Notes: generated by a model from the sequence alone, not told the origin. A DNA stretch of 64,000 nucleotides from Streptomyces sp. IMTB 2501 (GCF_001953885.1 NZ_MQUS01000003.1:124001-188000); one strand, 5' to 3'. Positions 26,375-36,349 are shown, numbered from the stretch's first letter. Made by a program: numbers and translations.

Positions 26375-27991
26375 TTACTTCTTGCCGAGCATGTCCTGCA
26401 CCTTGGCGCGGACCTCGTCCGTGGCCAGGCCCCGGATGGTCAGCGTCGTCCGGCGGCGCAGCACGTCGTCCGGCGTCTCGGCCCACTCGTGGTCGCGGGC
26501 CCAGACGACCTGCGCCCAGATCTCCGGGGCGTCGGGGTGGACGCGCTCGGCCAGGTCAGGGTTCTCGTTCGCCAGGCGGGCGATGTCGAAGGCCAGCGAA
26601 CCGTAGTGCGTCGCGAGGTGCTTGGCGGTGTCGGCGGCCATGCGCGGACCCGGAGCCGGGTGGTCCACCAGCAGCCGGTGCGCGACCGCGCGCGGGTTGG
26701 CGACACCGGGCAGCGGCAGCTTCTTCGGCAGCGAGGAGATCGGTTCGAAGTCGTCGCCCAGCGGGTGGCCCGGCAGCGCCTCCAGCTTCTGCATCACGGT
26801 ACGGCCGATGTGCCGGAACGTCGTCCACTTGCCGCCCGCGACGGACAGCATGCCGCCCTTGCCCTCGGTCACCACGGTCTCGCGCTTGGCCTTGGCGGTG
26901 TCGCCGGGGCCGCCCGGCAGCACCCGCAGACCGGCGAACGCGTAGGTGATGAGGTCACGCTTGAGCTGCTGGTCGCGCACGGAGAACGCGGCCTCGTCCA
27001 GGATCTGGGCTATGTCCTTCTCGTTGACGTCGACGTCCGCCGGGTCGCCCTCGTACTCCTCGTCGGTCGTACCGAGCAGGAGCATGTCCTCCCAGGGGAG
27101 GGCGAAGGTGATCCGGTACTTGTCGATGGGGGTCGCCAGCGCGGCCTTCCACGGGGAGGTCCGCTTCAGGACCAGGTGCGCGCCCTTGGACAGGCGGATC
27201 GACGGCGCCGCGTTCGGGTCCTCCAGCTTGCGCAGGTGGTCCACCCAGGGGCCGGTCGCGTTCAGCACCAGACGGGCGTTGACCCCGAACTCCGCACCGG
27301 AGAGCCGGTCCTTGAGCTCGGCGCCGGTGACCCGGCCCTTGGTGAAGCGCAGGCCGGTGACCTCGGCATGGTTGAGGACGACGGCGCCCGCCTCGACGGC
27401 CGCACGGACCGTCATCAGCGCCATGCGCGCGTCGTTCATCTGGTCGTCGCCGTACACGGCCACGGCCTTGAGGTTCTCGGTGCGCAGCTCGGGCACGTCC
27501 TGCGCCGCCCGGGCGGGGGAGAGCAGGTGGCCGACGCCGTCGCCGAACGCGGAGAGCGCGGAGTAGGCGAAGACGCCCGCGCCGAGCTTCGCCGCGCCGT
27601 GCGGCCCGCCCTTGTACACGGGGAGGTAGAAGGTGAGCGGGTTCGCCAGGTGGGGGGCCACCTGGCGGGAGACCGCACGGCGCTCGAAGTGGTTCTCCGC
27701 CACCAGCTTCACCGCGCCGGTCTGCAGATAGCGCAGACCGCCGTGGAGCAGCTTGGAGGAGGCGGAGGAGGTGGCGCCGGCGAAGTCGCCGGCGTCGACC
27801 AGAGCCACCCTCAGGCCGGACTGCGCGGCGTGCCAGGCGGTGGAGATGCCCAGGATGCCGCCGCCGATCACCAGAAGGTCGTACGACGCCTTGGAGAGCT
27901 GCTCCCGGGTCTCGGCGCGGCTCGGGTTGGAGCCGGAGGCCGGGTGCGTCCCGAGGGCAGGCACGGACTGCAGGGTGGACTGACTGGTCAT
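26375..27991 (-). CDS. glpD: Glycerol-3-phosphate dehydrogenase, FAD-dependent
   Basis: A 538-aa flavoprotein oxidising glycerol-3-phosphate to dihydroxyacetone phosphate and passing electrons to the quinone pool at the membrane. The FAD dinucleotide motif is in YDLLVIGGGILGISTAWHAA near residues 35-54, followed by DAGDFAGATSSASSKLLHGG, the GlpD signature. Further marks are NATGPWVDHLRK and GGKWTTFRHIGR. The C-terminal domain (about 405-538) is the usual GlpD helical tail. Start ATG 27991. It is the last gene of the glpF-glpK-glpD series, 42 bp after glpK, corresponding to gylX/gylB in S. coelicolor nomenclature. Confidence 0.95.
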   Translation of the reverse strand: MTSQSTLQSVPALGTHPASGSNPSRAETREQLSKASYDLLVIGGGILGISTAWHAAQSGLRVALVDAGDFAGATSSASSKLLHGGLRYLQTGAVKLVAENHFERRAVSRQVAPHLANPLTFYLPVYKGGPHGAAKLGAGVFAYSALSAFGDGVGHLLSPARAAQDVPELRTENLKAVAVYGDDQMNDARMALMTVRAAVEAGAVVLNHAEVTGLRFTKGRVTGAELKDRLSGAEFGVNARLVLNATGPWVDHLRKLEDPNAAPSIRLSKGAHLVLKRTSPWKAALATPIDKYRITFALPWEDMLLLGTTDEEYEGDPADVDVNEKDIAQILDEAAFSVRDQQLKRDLITYAFAGLRVLPGGPGDTAKAKRETVVTEGKGGMLSVAGGKWTTFRHIGRTVMQKLEALPGHPLGDDFEPISSLPKKLPLPGVANPRAVAHRLLVDHPAPGPRMAADTAKHLATHYGSLAFDIARLANENPDLAERVHPDAPEIWAQVVWARDHEWAETPDDVLRRRTTLTIRGLATDEVRAKVQDMLGKK

Positions 27992-28033
27992 GTCGGGTAC
28001 TTACTCCTCGTCAGAGCCGATCTGTGGGGCAGC

Positions 28034-29572
28034 TCAGCTCTCGTCCTCGATCCAGCCCATGGTCCGGTCGACGGCCTTGAGCCAGTTCTTGTACTCACGG
28101 TCGCGGGTCTCCGCGTCCATGCGGGGGGTCCACTCGGCGGCCCGGCGCCAGTTGGCGCGCAGTTCGTCGGTGCTGGACCAGAAGCCGACGGCGAGGCCGG
28201 CGGCGTAGGCGGCGCCGAGGCAGGTGGTCTCGGCGACCATCGGGCGCACCACGGGCGCGTCCAGGACGTCGGAGAGCGTCTGCATCAGCAGGTTGTTGGC
28301 GGTCATGCCACCGTCGACCTTGAGGGCCACCAGCTCGTCGCCGGAGTCCTTCACCATGGCGTCGGCGATTTCCCGGGTCTGCCAGGCGGTGGCCTCCAGG
28401 ACGGCGCGCGCGAGGTGCGCCTTGGTGACGTACCGGGTCAGACCGGCGATCACACCGCGGGCGTCGGAACGCCAGTGCGGGGCGAACAGACCGGAGAAGG
28501 CCGGCACGAAGTAGGCACCGCCGTTGTCCTCGACCGAGAGCGCGAGCGTCTCGATCTCGGCGGCGGTGGAGATGAGACCCATCTGGTCGCGCATCCACTG
28601 CACCAGCGAGCCGGTGACGGCGATCGAGCCCTCCAGGGCGTAGACCGTCGCCTGGTCGCCGATCTTGTAACCGACCGTGGTCAGCAGACCGGCGTAGGAG
28701 TTGATGATCTTGTCACCGGTGTTCATCACCATGAAGGTGCCGGTGCCGTAGGTGGACTTGGTCTCGCCCTCGGCGAAGCAGCACTGGCCGAACAGGGCCG
28801 CCTGCTGGTCGCCGAGCGCCGAGGCGACCGGGATGCCGCCGAGCAGGTCGCCCAGCTTGCCGCCGGTGACCTCGCCGTAGACCTCGGCGGAGGAGCGGAT
28901 CTCGGGCAGGATCTGCAGCGGCACACCGATCGACTCGGCGATCTTCTCGTCCCACTGCATCGTGTGCAGGTTCATGAGAAGGGTGCGGGAGGCGTTGGTG
29001 ACGTCGGTGACGTGCTTGCCGCCGTTGACACCACCGGTCAGGTTCCAGATCACCCAGGTGTCCATGGTGCCGAAGAGGATGTCGCCGGCCTCGGCGCGCT
29101 CCTTCAGGCCCCCGACGTTGTCCAGCAGCCAGCGGGCCTTGGGACCGGAGAAGTACGAGGCCAGCGGCAGGCCGGTCTCGCGGCGGAAGCGGTCCTGGCC
29201 GACGTTGCGGGCCAGCTCCCGGCACAGGGCGTCGGTGCGGGTGTCCTGCCAGACGAGGGCGTTGTAGACGGGTTCACCGGTGTTCTTGTCCCACAGCACG
29301 GTGGTCTCGCGCTGGTTGGTGATGCCGATGGCCTTGATGTCGGCACGGGTGATGCCGGCCTTCTGGATGGCTCCGGCGACGACTTCCTGGACGTTGGTCC
29401 AGATCTCGTTGGCGTCGTGCTCGACCCAGCCCGGCTTCGGGAAGATCTGCTCGTGCTCCTTCTGGTCGACGGAGACGATCCGGCCGTCCTTGTCGAAGAC
29501 GATGCAGCGCGAGGAGGTCGTGCCCTGGTCGATGGCGGCGATGAACGGGCCTGCGGTGTGGGCGTCGGTCAC
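28034..29572 (-). CDS. glpK: Glycerol kinase
   Basis: A 512-aa FGGY-family kinase converting glycerol and ATP to glycerol-3-phosphate. The ATP phosphate-1 motif [13 protein letters not shown] is at about 15-27, and the FGGY signatures are in the [12 protein letters not shown] stretch and in [20 protein letters not shown]. The [12 protein letters not shown] segment closes the adenine pocket. GTG 29572 ([17 protein letters not shown]) is the start. It lies between glpF and glpD in one direction, matching gylA of the streptomycete glycerol operon. Confidence 0.96.
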   Translation of the reverse strand: MTDAHTAGPFIAAIDQGTTSSRCIVFDKDGRIVSVDQKEHEQIFPKPGWVEHDANEIWTNVQEVVAGAIQKAGITRADIKAIGITNQRETTVLWDKNTGEPVYNALVWQDTRTDALCRELARNVGQDRFRRETGLPLASYFSGPKARWLLDNVGGLKERAEAGDILFGTMDTWVIWNLTGGVNGGKHVTDVTNASRTLLMNLHTMQWDEKIAESIGVPLQILPEIRSSAEVYGEVTGGKLGDLLGGIPVASALGDQQAALFGQCCFAEGETKSTYGTGTFMVMNTGDKIINSYAGLLTTVGYKIGDQATVYALEGSIAVTGSLVQWMRDQMGLISTAAEIETLALSVEDNGGAYFVPAFSGLFAPHWRSDARGVIAGLTRYVTKAHLARAVLEATAWQTREIADAMVKDSGDELVALKVDGGMTANNLLMQTLSDVLDAPVVRPMVAETTCLGAAYAAGLAVGFWSSTDELRANWRRAAEWTPRMDAETRDREYKNWLKAVDRTMGWIEDES

Positions 29573-29630
29573 TGTGTGCTCCTGAAAGATCCGTGGTGAG
29601 GGGCTTTACGTACGCGCGTGCTTATACGTA

Positions 29631-30425
29631 TTAAGCGAATGCGACGTTGTAGATGCCTGCAGCGATCGCGCCGCCGATCAGCGGACCGACGATCGGGATC
29701 CAGGCGTAAGCCCAGTCGGAACCGCCCTTGTTGGGCAGCGGCAGCAGGGCGTGCACGATGCGCGGGCCCAGGTCACGGGCCGGGTTGATCGCGTAGCCCG
29801 TCGGGCCGCCCAGGGAGAGACCGATCGACACCACCACGAACGCGGTGATCAGACCGCCGAGGATGCCGAGGCCGTTGCCCTTGTCGTTCAGGCCCTGCGT
29901 GAGGACCGCGAGGATCAGCACGACGGTGCCGATGATCTCCGTGGCGAGGTTCTGTGCCGCGTTCCGGATCTCCGGACCGGTGGAGAAGATGCCGAGGACC
30001 GGGCCGGCGCCCTTCTCCTGGGCCTCGACCGCCTTGGCCGTGGTGGCCTGCGCACCCGGACCACCGACGATCTCCTTGTCGGTGAGATGCGCGTGGAACT
30101 GGCCGTAGTAGGTGACCCACACCAGGGTCGCGCCGATCATCGCGCCGAGCAGCTGGCCGGCGAAATAGGTCGGAACGTTGGTCCAGTCGCCGCTCTTGAT
30201 GGCCAGGGCGACGGTGACGGCCGGGTTGAGGTGCGCACCGGAGAGCGGTCCGGAGATGTAGACGGCCGTCAGCACGGCGAAGCCCCACCCGAAGGCGATG
30301 GCGAGCCAACCGGCGTTACGGGCCTTGGAGGCCTTCAGCGTGACGGCCGCGCAGACGCCGCCGCCGAGCAGGATGAGTATGGCGGTACCGATGGTCTCGC
30401 CGATGAAGATGTCGGAGCTGGACAC
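29631..30425 (-). CDS. glpF: Glycerol facilitator (MIP/aquaporin family)
   Basis: A 264-aa membrane channel for glycerol uptake. The two signature loops are [13 protein letters not shown] and [13 protein letters not shown], the latter with the Asp after NPAR typical of glycerol-conducting GlpF rather than water channels. Six hydrophobic segments are visible (for example [18 protein letters not shown] at the start). GTG 30425 is selected because AAAGGAGT precedes it; the in-frame upstream stretch is Arg-rich and not membrane-like. It is the first structural gene after the regulated promoter (gylC equivalent). A small dyad (GCTTA, 7 nt, TAAGC) surrounds its stop codon. Confidence 0.94.
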   Translation of the reverse strand: MSSSDIFIGETIGTAILILLGGGVCAAVTLKASKARNAGWLAIAFGWGFAVLTAVYISGPLSGAHLNPAVTVALAIKSGDWTNVPTYFAGQLLGAMIGATLVWVTYYGQFHAHLTDKEIVGGPGAQATTAKAVEAQEKGAGPVLGIFSTGPEIRNAAQNLATEIIGTVVLILAVLTQGLNDKGNGLGILGGLITAFVVVSIGLSLGGPTGYAINPARDLGPRIVHALLPLPNKGGSDWAYAWIPIVGPLIGGAIAAGIYNVAFA

Positions 30426-30814
30426 CCGCGACTCCTTTGTCCTTCGTCCAGGGATAGCCGAACCCCGGGTCCCGCCGGGGTTCTGGCGCCCTCGGGGGTG
30501 AGAGCGATGCCGGCCCTTGGCGTTGTCACACTCTAGCGCGTATTGCCGGTAGGTGTTCGACAATGCCGACCGATGGACGGGAGTCTGCTTCGGCGTTACG
30601 CATGCGTCAAGGGTTCTGTTATTGAAAACAGGATCGTTATTGATCGCTGCCGGTTATCACTCTTCGCGCCCAGACGTAGGGTTTGGCCGGATATGTCCAT
30701 TTCAGGGTAGGGCGAGAACCGGAACGCCGCCCGGCGCCCCGGTCGCCACCCGGGGAGATTCCCCAGATGCGCCCTGGGGCGAGCGCACAGCGCTCAGAAA
30801 CGTCCCGTGCCCGC
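30426..30814. promoter_or_regulatory. Glycerol-operon promoter region between gylR and glpF
   Basis: 389 bp without a gene. It holds the leftward operon promoter. A GylR-like dyad lies at 30555-30571 and an AT-richer stretch at 30610-30660 contains CTGTT/AACAG arms and two GATCG direct repeats. In S. coelicolor this interval carries the glycerol-inducible, glucose-repressed promoters; here that is by analogy. Confidence 0.65.
30555..30571. promoter_or_regulatory. Putative GylR operator upstream of glpF
   Basis: GTTCGACA-A-TGCCGACC, a dyad with 6 of 8 paired positions. The same half-sites occur upstream of gylR at 31703 and 31732. Confidence 0.6.
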
Positions 30815-31579
30815 TCAGAACCGGCCCGCGCCCAGGTCCCTGGACACCGCGCGGGCGCAGTCGCGCACCGCCGCGATCAGCTCGGGGCGCAGCTCGCCGT
30901 CCCGGCGCAGCCGTTCCACGGCGCCGGTGATGCCGACCGCGCCCACGGGCATACGGCGCCGGTCGTGGATGGGCGCGGCGATGGACGCCACGCCCTCCCA
31001 GGTCTCCTCCACGTCCGCCGCGTAACCACGCGCGCGCGTGAGGTCCAGCAGGTGCTCGAAGTCCCCGGCGTCACACACCGTGCGGTCGGTGAAGGCCTTC
31101 CGCTCGGCCTCCAGCGACTCGCTGTGCGCCACCGGGTCGTACGCCGAGAGCACCTTGCCGAGCGCGGTGGAGTGCAGCGGCTGCATGGCGCCGATCTCCA
31201 GCACCTGCCGGCTGTCGTCCGGCCGGAAGACGTGGTGCACGATCAGTACGCCCTGCTGGTGCAGGACTCCCAGGTGGACGCTCTCGCCGCTGGAACGGGC
31301 CAGGTCGTCGGTCCACACCAGGGCCCTGGCCCGCAACTCGTGCACGTCCAGGTACGTGGTGCCGAGGCGCAGCAGCTCCGCGCCCAGCTGATAGCGGCCG
31401 GAGGAGTCGTCCTGCTCCACGAACCCCTCCTGCTGGAGGGTGCGCAGGATGCCGTGGGCGGTGCCCTTGGCGAGACTCAGTGACGAGGCGATGTCCGACA
31501 GGCCGAGCCGTCGCTCGCCGCCCGCGAGCAGCCGCAGCATCGCGGCCGCCCGTTCGAGCGACTGGATGTTCCGTGCCAT
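30815..31579 (-). CDS. gylR: Glycerol operon repressor GylR (IclR family)
   Basis: A 254-aa IclR-type regulator starting MARNIQSLERAAAMLRLLAGG at ATG 31579; an upstream extension exists but this start gives the length known for GylR. The winged helix is at about 1-70 (LSDIASSLSLAKGTAHGILRTLQQ). The C-terminal effector domain spans 85-250 with HHVFRPDDSRQVLEIGAMQPLHSTALGKVLSAY and SIAAPIHDRRRMPVGAVGITG. GylR represses the adjacent glpF-glpK-glpD operon and itself in the absence of glycerol-3-phosphate. Dyads in front of both promoters fit this. Confidence 0.93.
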   Translation of the reverse strand: MARNIQSLERAAAMLRLLAGGERRLGLSDIASSLSLAKGTAHGILRTLQQEGFVEQDDSSGRYQLGAELLRLGTTYLDVHELRARALVWTDDLARSSGESVHLGVLHQQGVLIVHHVFRPDDSRQVLEIGAMQPLHSTALGKVLSAYDPVAHSESLEAERKAFTDRTVCDAGDFEHLLDLTRARGYAADVEETWEGVASIAAPIHDRRRMPVGAVGITGAVERLRRDGELRPELIAAVRDCARAVSRDLGAGRF

Positions 31580-31702
31580 CGCCGTCCTGCCTCCGTCCCC
31601 TTCGACCGCCGTCGAACGGCCGATCGCGCCGTCCACCGGTGCCGACCGCTGTCGTATACCGCGACTGCTGTCATACACCGTCGTAACGTCGTGTTACCCA
31701 CC

Positions 31703-31719
31703 GTTCGGCAATGTCGAAC
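31703..31719. promoter_or_regulatory. Putative GylR operator upstream of gylR
   Basis: GTTCGGCA-A-TGTCGAAC: the arms match at 7 of 8 positions. It is the best of the three dyads and lies 124 bp upstream of the gylR start. Confidence 0.65.
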
Positions 31720-31731
31720 ACTACCGGTCCA

Positions 31732-31761
31732 TGCCGACCAACCGCTAACGGCCGGTCGGCA
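31732..31761. promoter_or_regulatory. Wide-spaced inverted GylR-like half sites
   Basis: TGCCGACC (31732-31739) and GGTCGGCA (31754-31761), perfect 8-bp arms separated by 14 bp. The half-site equals the right half of the operator before glpF. Confidence 0.5.
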
Positions 31762-31930
31762 CCTGTTACATCACACGTGACCTGCCCGTGGCGGCGAAGC
31801 CACCCGAGTCCGCCTCGTGGACGCCGCTGCCCATCCAAGCCGACTCCCGGTTACTCTGGCGCCGTGTGGCATCCCGGCCCGCCCGGGAGAGCCACATAGC
31901 CGACAGCCGTCGCATATAGGGAGCCCCTTC

Positions 31931-34900
31931 ATGGCCTCGTTGCCACCGTCCCCCTCCGCCGACAGCCGGACCCGTGCGTCCGCGCTCCGCGAGGCGCTCG
32001 CCACCCGTGTGGTGGTCGCCGACGGAGCCATGGGCACCATGCTCCAGGCCCAGGAACCCACCCTGGAGGACTTCCAGCAGCTAGAGGGCTGCAACGAGAT
32101 CCTCAACCTCACCCGCCCCGACATCGTCCGCTCCGTCCACGAGGCGTACTTCTCCGTGGGCGTCGACTGCGTCGAGACCAACACCTTCGGGGCCAACCAT
32201 TCTGCCCTCGGCGAGTACGACATCCCCGAGCGCGTGCACGAGCTGTCCGAGGCCGGCGCCCGCGTGGCCCGCGAGGCCGCCGACGCCTTCACCGCGCAGG
32301 ACGGCCGCCCCCGCTGGGTCCTCGGCTCCATGGGCCCCGGCACCAAGCTGCCCACCCTCGGCCACGCCCCCTACACCACCCTGCGCGACGCCTACCAGCG
32401 CAACGCCGAGGGCCTGGTCGCCGGTGGCGCCGACGCGCTGCTCGTGGAGACCACCCAGGACCTGCTGCAGACCAAGGCGGCCGTCCTCGGCGCCCGCCGC
32501 GGCCTCGAAGCCCTCGGCCTGGACCTGCCGGTCATCGTCTCGGTGACCGTCGAGACCACCGGCACCATGCTCCTCGGCTCCGAGATCGGCGCCGCGCTCA
32601 CCGCGCTGGAACCGCTCGGCATCGACATGATCGGCCTGAACTGCGCCACCGGCCCGGCCGAGATGAGCGAGCACCTGCGCTACCTCGCCCGCAACGCCCG
32701 CGTCCCGCTGTCCTGCATGCCCAACGCGGGCCTGCCCGTCCTCGGCAAGGACGGTGCCCACTACCCGCTGACCGCGCCCGAGCTGGCCGACGCCCAGGAG
32801 ACCTTCGTCCGCGAGTACGGCCTCTCCCTCGTCGGCGGCTGCTGCGGTACGACCCCCGAGCATCTGCGCCAGGTCGTCGAGCGCGTCCAGGGCCTCACCC
32901 CGTCCGAGCGTGACCCGCGCCCCGAGCCCGGCGCCGCCTCCCTCTACCAGACGGTGCCGTTCCGGCAGGACACCTCCTACCTGGCCATCGGCGAGCGTAC
33001 GAACGCCAACGGCTCCAAGAAGTTCCGTGAGGCCATGCTGGAGGCCCGCTGGGACGACTGCGTGGAGATGGCGCGCGAGCAGATCCGCGAGGGCGCGCAC
33101 ATGCTCGACCTGTGCGTGGACTACGTCGGCCGCGACGGTGTCGCCGACATGGAGGAACTCGCCGGCCGTTTCGCCACCGCCTCCACCCTGCCGATCGTGC
33201 TGGACTCCACCGAGGTCGACGTCATCCAGGCCGGTCTGGAGAAGCTCGGCGGCCGCGCGGTGATCAACTCCGTGAACTACGAGGACGGCGACGGCCCCGA
33301 GTCGCGGTTCGCGCGTGTGACGAAGCTCGCGCGGGAGCACGGCGCCGCGCTGATCGCGCTCACCATCGACGAGGAGGGCCAGGCCCGCACCCCGGAGAAG
33401 AAGGTCGAGATCGCCGAACGGCTGATCGCCGACCTGACCGGGAACTGGGGCATCCGCGAGGACGACATCCTCATCGACACCCTGACCTTCACCATCTGCA
33501 CCGGTCAGGAGGAGTCCCGCAAGGACGGTATCGCCACCATCGAGGCGATCCGCGAGCTCAAGCGCCGCCACCCGGCCGTGCAGACCACCCTCGGCCTCTC
33601 CAACATCTCCTTCGGCCTGAACCCGGCCGCGCGCATCCTGCTGAACTCCGTCTTCCTCGACGAATGCGTCAAGGCGGGTCTGGACTCGGCGATCGTGCAC
33701 GCCTCGAAGATCCTGCCGATCGCCCGGTTCGACGAGGAGCAGGTCACGACCGCGCTGGACCTGATCTACGACCGCCGCGCCGAGGGCTACGACCCGCTGC
33801 AGAAGCTCATGGCCCTCTTCGAGGGCGCCACGGCGAAGTCGCTGAAGGCCGGCAAGGCCGAGGAACTGGCCGCGCTGCCGCTGGAGGAGCGCCTGAAGCG
33901 GCGGATCATCGACGGCGAGAAGAACGGCCTGGAGGCCGACCTGGACGCCGCCCTTGAGGACCGCCCGGCCCTCGACATCGTCAACGAGACCCTGCTGGAC
34001 GGCATGAAGGTCGTCGGCGAGCTGTTCGGGTCCGGCCAGATGCAGCTGCCGTTCGTCCTGCAGTCCGCCGAGGTCATGAAGGCCGCCGTCGCCTACCTCG
34101 AACCGCACATGGAGAAGTCGGACTCCGAGGGCAAGGGCACCATCGTCCTCGCGACCGTGCGCGGCGATGTGCACGACATCGGCAAGAACCTCGTCGACAT
34201 CATCCTGTCCAACAACGGCTACAACGTCGTCAACCTGGGCATCAAGCAGCCGGTCTCCGCGATCCTGGAAGCCGCCGAGGAACACCGGGCCGACGTCATC
34301 GGCATGTCAGGGCTCCTGGTGAAGTCCACGGTGATCATGAAGGAGAACCTGGAGGAGCTCAACCAGCGCGGCCTGGCCGCCCGCTTCCCGGTGATCCTCG
34401 GCGGCGCCGCCCTCACCCGCGCCTACGTCGAGCAGGACCTGCACGAGGTCTACGAGGGCGAGGTCCGCTACGCCCGCGACGCCTTCGAGGGACTGCACCT
34501 GATGGACGCCCTCATCGGCGTCAAGCGCGGCGTGCCCGGCGCCAAGCTGCCCGAACTCAAGCAGCGCAGGGTCCGCGCCACCGCCGCCGTCGAGGTCGAG
34601 GAGCGTCCGGAGGAGGGGCACGTCCGTTCCGACGTCGCCATCGACAACCCGGTGCCGGCCCCGCCGTTCTGGGACACCCGGATCGTCAAGGGCATCCAGC
34701 TCAAGGAGTACGCGAGCTGGCTCGACGAGGGCGCGCTGTTCAAGGGCCAGTGGGGGCTGAAGCAGGCCCGCACCGGCGAGGGACCGTCGTACGAGGAACT
34801 GGCGGAGACCGAGGGCCGCCCCCGGCTACGTGGCCTCCTGGACCGGCTCCAGACGGAGAACCTGCTCGAAGCGGCCGTCGTCTACGGCTACTTCCCCTGT

Positions 34901-35446
34901 GTCTCCAAGGACGACGACCTGATCATCCTGGACGACCGGGGCAACGAGCGCACCCGCTTCACCTTCCCGCGCCAGCGCCGCGGCCGCCGGCTGTGCCTGG
35001 CCGACTTCTTCCGCCCGGAGGAGTCCGGCGAGACCGACGTCGTCGGCCTCCAGGTCGTCACCGTCGGCTCGCGCATCGGCGAGGAGACCGCCAAGCTCTT
35101 CGAGTCCAACTCCTACCGCGACTACCTCGAACTGCACGGCCTGTCCGTCCAGTTGGCCGAGGCACTCGCCGAGTACTGGCACGCGCGCGTGCGTACGGAG
35201 CTGGGCTTCGGCGGCGAGGACCCGGCCGACATCGAGGACATGTTCGCCCTGAAGTACCGGGGCGCCCGCTTCTCCCTCGGCTACGGCGCCTGCCCGAACC
35301 TGGAGGACCGCGCCAAGATCGCCGACCTGCTGCAGCCCGAACGCATCGGCGTCCACCTGTCCGAGGAGTTCCAACTGCACCCCGAGCAGTCCACGGACGC
35401 GATCGTGATCCACCACCCTGAGGCGAAGTACTTCAACGCCAGGTGA
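31931..35446 (+). CDS. metH: Cobalamin-dependent methionine synthase
   Basis: A 1171-aa enzyme that transfers a methyl group from methyltetrahydrofolate through cobalamin to homocysteine. Modules in order: homocysteine/zinc domain (about 20-330, ligands C304 and C305 in GGCCGTTPEH plus an upstream Cys), pterin-binding domain (about 350-620, starting GERTNANGSKKFREAM), cobalamin cap and binding domain (about 640-880, with D746-V-H748-D-I-G, where H748 is the lower cobalt ligand), and the AdoMet reactivation domain (about 900-1171, ending RIGVHLSEEFQLHPEQSTDAIV). All modules look intact. ATG 31931 (MASLPPSPS) is chosen; upstream in-frame codons are not family-like. Confidence 0.96.
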   Translation: MASLPPSPSADSRTRASALREALATRVVVADGAMGTMLQAQEPTLEDFQQLEGCNEILNLTRPDIVRSVHEAYFSVGVDCVETNTFGANHSALGEYDIPERVHELSEAGARVAREAADAFTAQDGRPRWVLGSMGPGTKLPTLGHAPYTTLRDAYQRNAEGLVAGGADALLVETTQDLLQTKAAVLGARRGLEALGLDLPVIVSVTVETTGTMLLGSEIGAALTALEPLGIDMIGLNCATGPAEMSEHLRYLARNARVPLSCMPNAGLPVLGKDGAHYPLTAPELADAQETFVREYGLSLVGGCCGTTPEHLRQVVERVQGLTPSERDPRPEPGAASLYQTVPFRQDTSYLAIGERTNANGSKKFREAMLEARWDDCVEMAREQIREGAHMLDLCVDYVGRDGVADMEELAGRFATASTLPIVLDSTEVDVIQAGLEKLGGRAVINSVNYEDGDGPESRFARVTKLAREHGAALIALTIDEEGQARTPEKKVEIAERLIADLTGNWGIREDDILIDTLTFTICTGQEESRKDGIATIEAIRELKRRHPAVQTTLGLSNISFGLNPAARILLNSVFLDECVKAGLDSAIVHASKILPIARFDEEQVTTALDLIYDRRAEGYDPLQKLMALFEGATAKSLKAGKAEELAALPLEERLKRRIIDGEKNGLEADLDAALEDRPALDIVNETLLDGMKVVGELFGSGQMQLPFVLQSAEVMKAAVAYLEPHMEKSDSEGKGTIVLATVRGDVHDIGKNLVDIILSNNGYNVVNLGIKQPVSAILEAAEEHRADVIGMSGLLVKSTVIMKENLEELNQRGLAARFPVILGGAALTRAYVEQDLHEVYEGEVRYARDAFEGLHLMDALIGVKRGVPGAKLPELKQRRVRATAAVEVEERPEEGHVRSDVAIDNPVPAPPFWDTRIVKGIQLKEYASWLDEGALFKGQWGLKQARTGEGPSYEELAETEGRPRLRGLLDRLQTENLLEAAVVYGYFPCVSKDDDLIILDDRGNERTRFTFPRQRRGRRLCLADFFRPEESGETDVVGLQVVTVGSRIGEETAKLFESNSYRDYLELHGLSVQLAEALAEYWHARVRTELGFGGEDPADIEDMFALKYRGARFSLGYGACPNLEDRAKIADLLQPERIGVHLSEEFQLHPEQSTDAIVIHHPEAKYFNAR

Positions 35447-35590
35447 CTGGCCCTCCGGGGCCGCAGTGCCGTTGGCCGGCATGCCGATGGCCCTCTGGCC
35501 TGCGCCGGGGGTGTTTTGAGGGGTACCCCCGTGCGCGAGTGATAAACGAGGCGCTTCGGGCGTCGGAGTCGTACACTGGTCGGTCCACTG

Positions 35591-35621
35591 CAGGCCGGTT
35601 CCCTGTCCGGGAACCGGCCTG
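35591..35621 (+). other. Hairpin in the leader of the HAD gene
   Basis: A perfect 13-bp stem, CAGGCCGGTTCCC with GGGAACCGGCCTG, loop TGTCC. It sits 144 nt after metH and 26 nt before the next ATG, just upstream of the AAGGAGGT ribosome site. A TACACT box at 35572-35577 could be the -10 of a promoter, which would place the hairpin at the 5' end of the leader. It may equally be the metH terminator. Confidence 0.6.
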
Positions 35622-35647
35622 ATCGTCCCTCAAGGAGGTGCGCCCGG

Positions 35648-36349
35648 ATGACCAGCACGGTCCCCGCGCTCGGAACCCGTACGGCCGAAGGCTCCGCCCT
35701 GCAGGCGGTGCTTCTCGACATGGACGGCACCTTGGTGGACACCGAGGGCTTCTGGTGGGACGTCGAGGTCGAGATCTTCGCCCGCCTCGGCCACACCCTG
35801 GACGAATCCTGGCGGCATGTCGTGGTCGGCGGACCCATGACCCGCAGCGCCGGTTTCCTCATCGAGGCCACCGGCGCCGACATCCCGCTCACCGAACTCA
35901 CCACGCTGCTCAACGAGGGCTTCGAGGACCGCATCGACCATGCCCTGCCGCTGATGCCGGGCGCCGCCCGCCTGCTCGCCGAACTCCACGAGCACGCCAT
36001 CCCGACCGCCCTCGTCTCGGCCTCTCACCGGCGCATCATCGACCGTGTGCTGAAGGCGCTCGGCCCGCACCACTTCGACCTGTCCATCGCGGGTGACGAG
36101 GTCTCACGTACCAAGCCCTTCCCCGACCCCTATCTGCTCGCCGCCGCCGGGCTCGGCGCACGGCCCGACCGGTGCGCGGTGGTCGAGGACACCGCGACCG
36201 GAGTCGCCGCCGCCGAGGCCGCGGGCTGCCGGGTGGTCGCCGTGCCCTCCGTGGCGCCCATCACCCCGTCCGAGGGGCGCACCGTGGTCACCTCCCTGGA
36301 AGAGGTCGACCTGGCATTTCTGCGTGGCCTGATGACGGAAATGCCCTAG
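35648..36349 (+). CDS. HAD-superfamily phosphatase (beta-phosphoglucomutase-like)
   Basis: A 233-aa hydrolase with motif I DMDGTLVDTEG (nucleophile D24, acid D26), motif II in TALVSASHRR, the motif III Lys in SRTKPFPDPYLLAA and motif IV VVEDTATGVAAAEAAG. A helical cap lies between residues 35 and 100. The substrate is a small phosphorylated compound, not identifiable here. ATG 35648 follows a strong AAGGAGGT. A stable hairpin precedes the ribosome site, and metH lies upstream in the same direction. Confidence 0.9.
   Translation: MTSTVPALGTRTAEGSALQAVLLDMDGTLVDTEGFWWDVEVEIFARLGHTLDESWRHVVVGGPMTRSAGFLIEATGADIPLTELTTLLNEGFEDRIDHALPLMPGAARLLAELHEHAIPTALVSASHRRIIDRVLKALGPHHFDLSIAGDEVSRTKPFPDPYLLAAAGLGARPDRCAVVEDTATGVAAAEAAGCRVVAVPSVAPITPSEGRTVVTSLEEVDLAFLRGLMTEMP

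Larger units (their letters stand above)
31580..31930. promoter_or_regulatory. Divergent gylR/metH promoter region
   Basis: 351 bp without a gene. The gylR side holds two GylR-like dyads (31703-31719 and 31732-31761). The metH side shows no cobalamin-box or SAH-type riboswitch that I can recognise. GTTACTCTGGC near 31850 may be part of the metH promoter. Confidence 0.6.

Noticed and set aside
31762..31930. Cobalamin or SAH riboswitch before metH
   Set aside because: No cobalamin box or matching paired elements could be seen in the leader.
32081..34285. Long minus-strand frame inside metH
   Set aside because: Low-complexity Val/Gly/Asp shadow of metH; metH domains are complete on the + strand.
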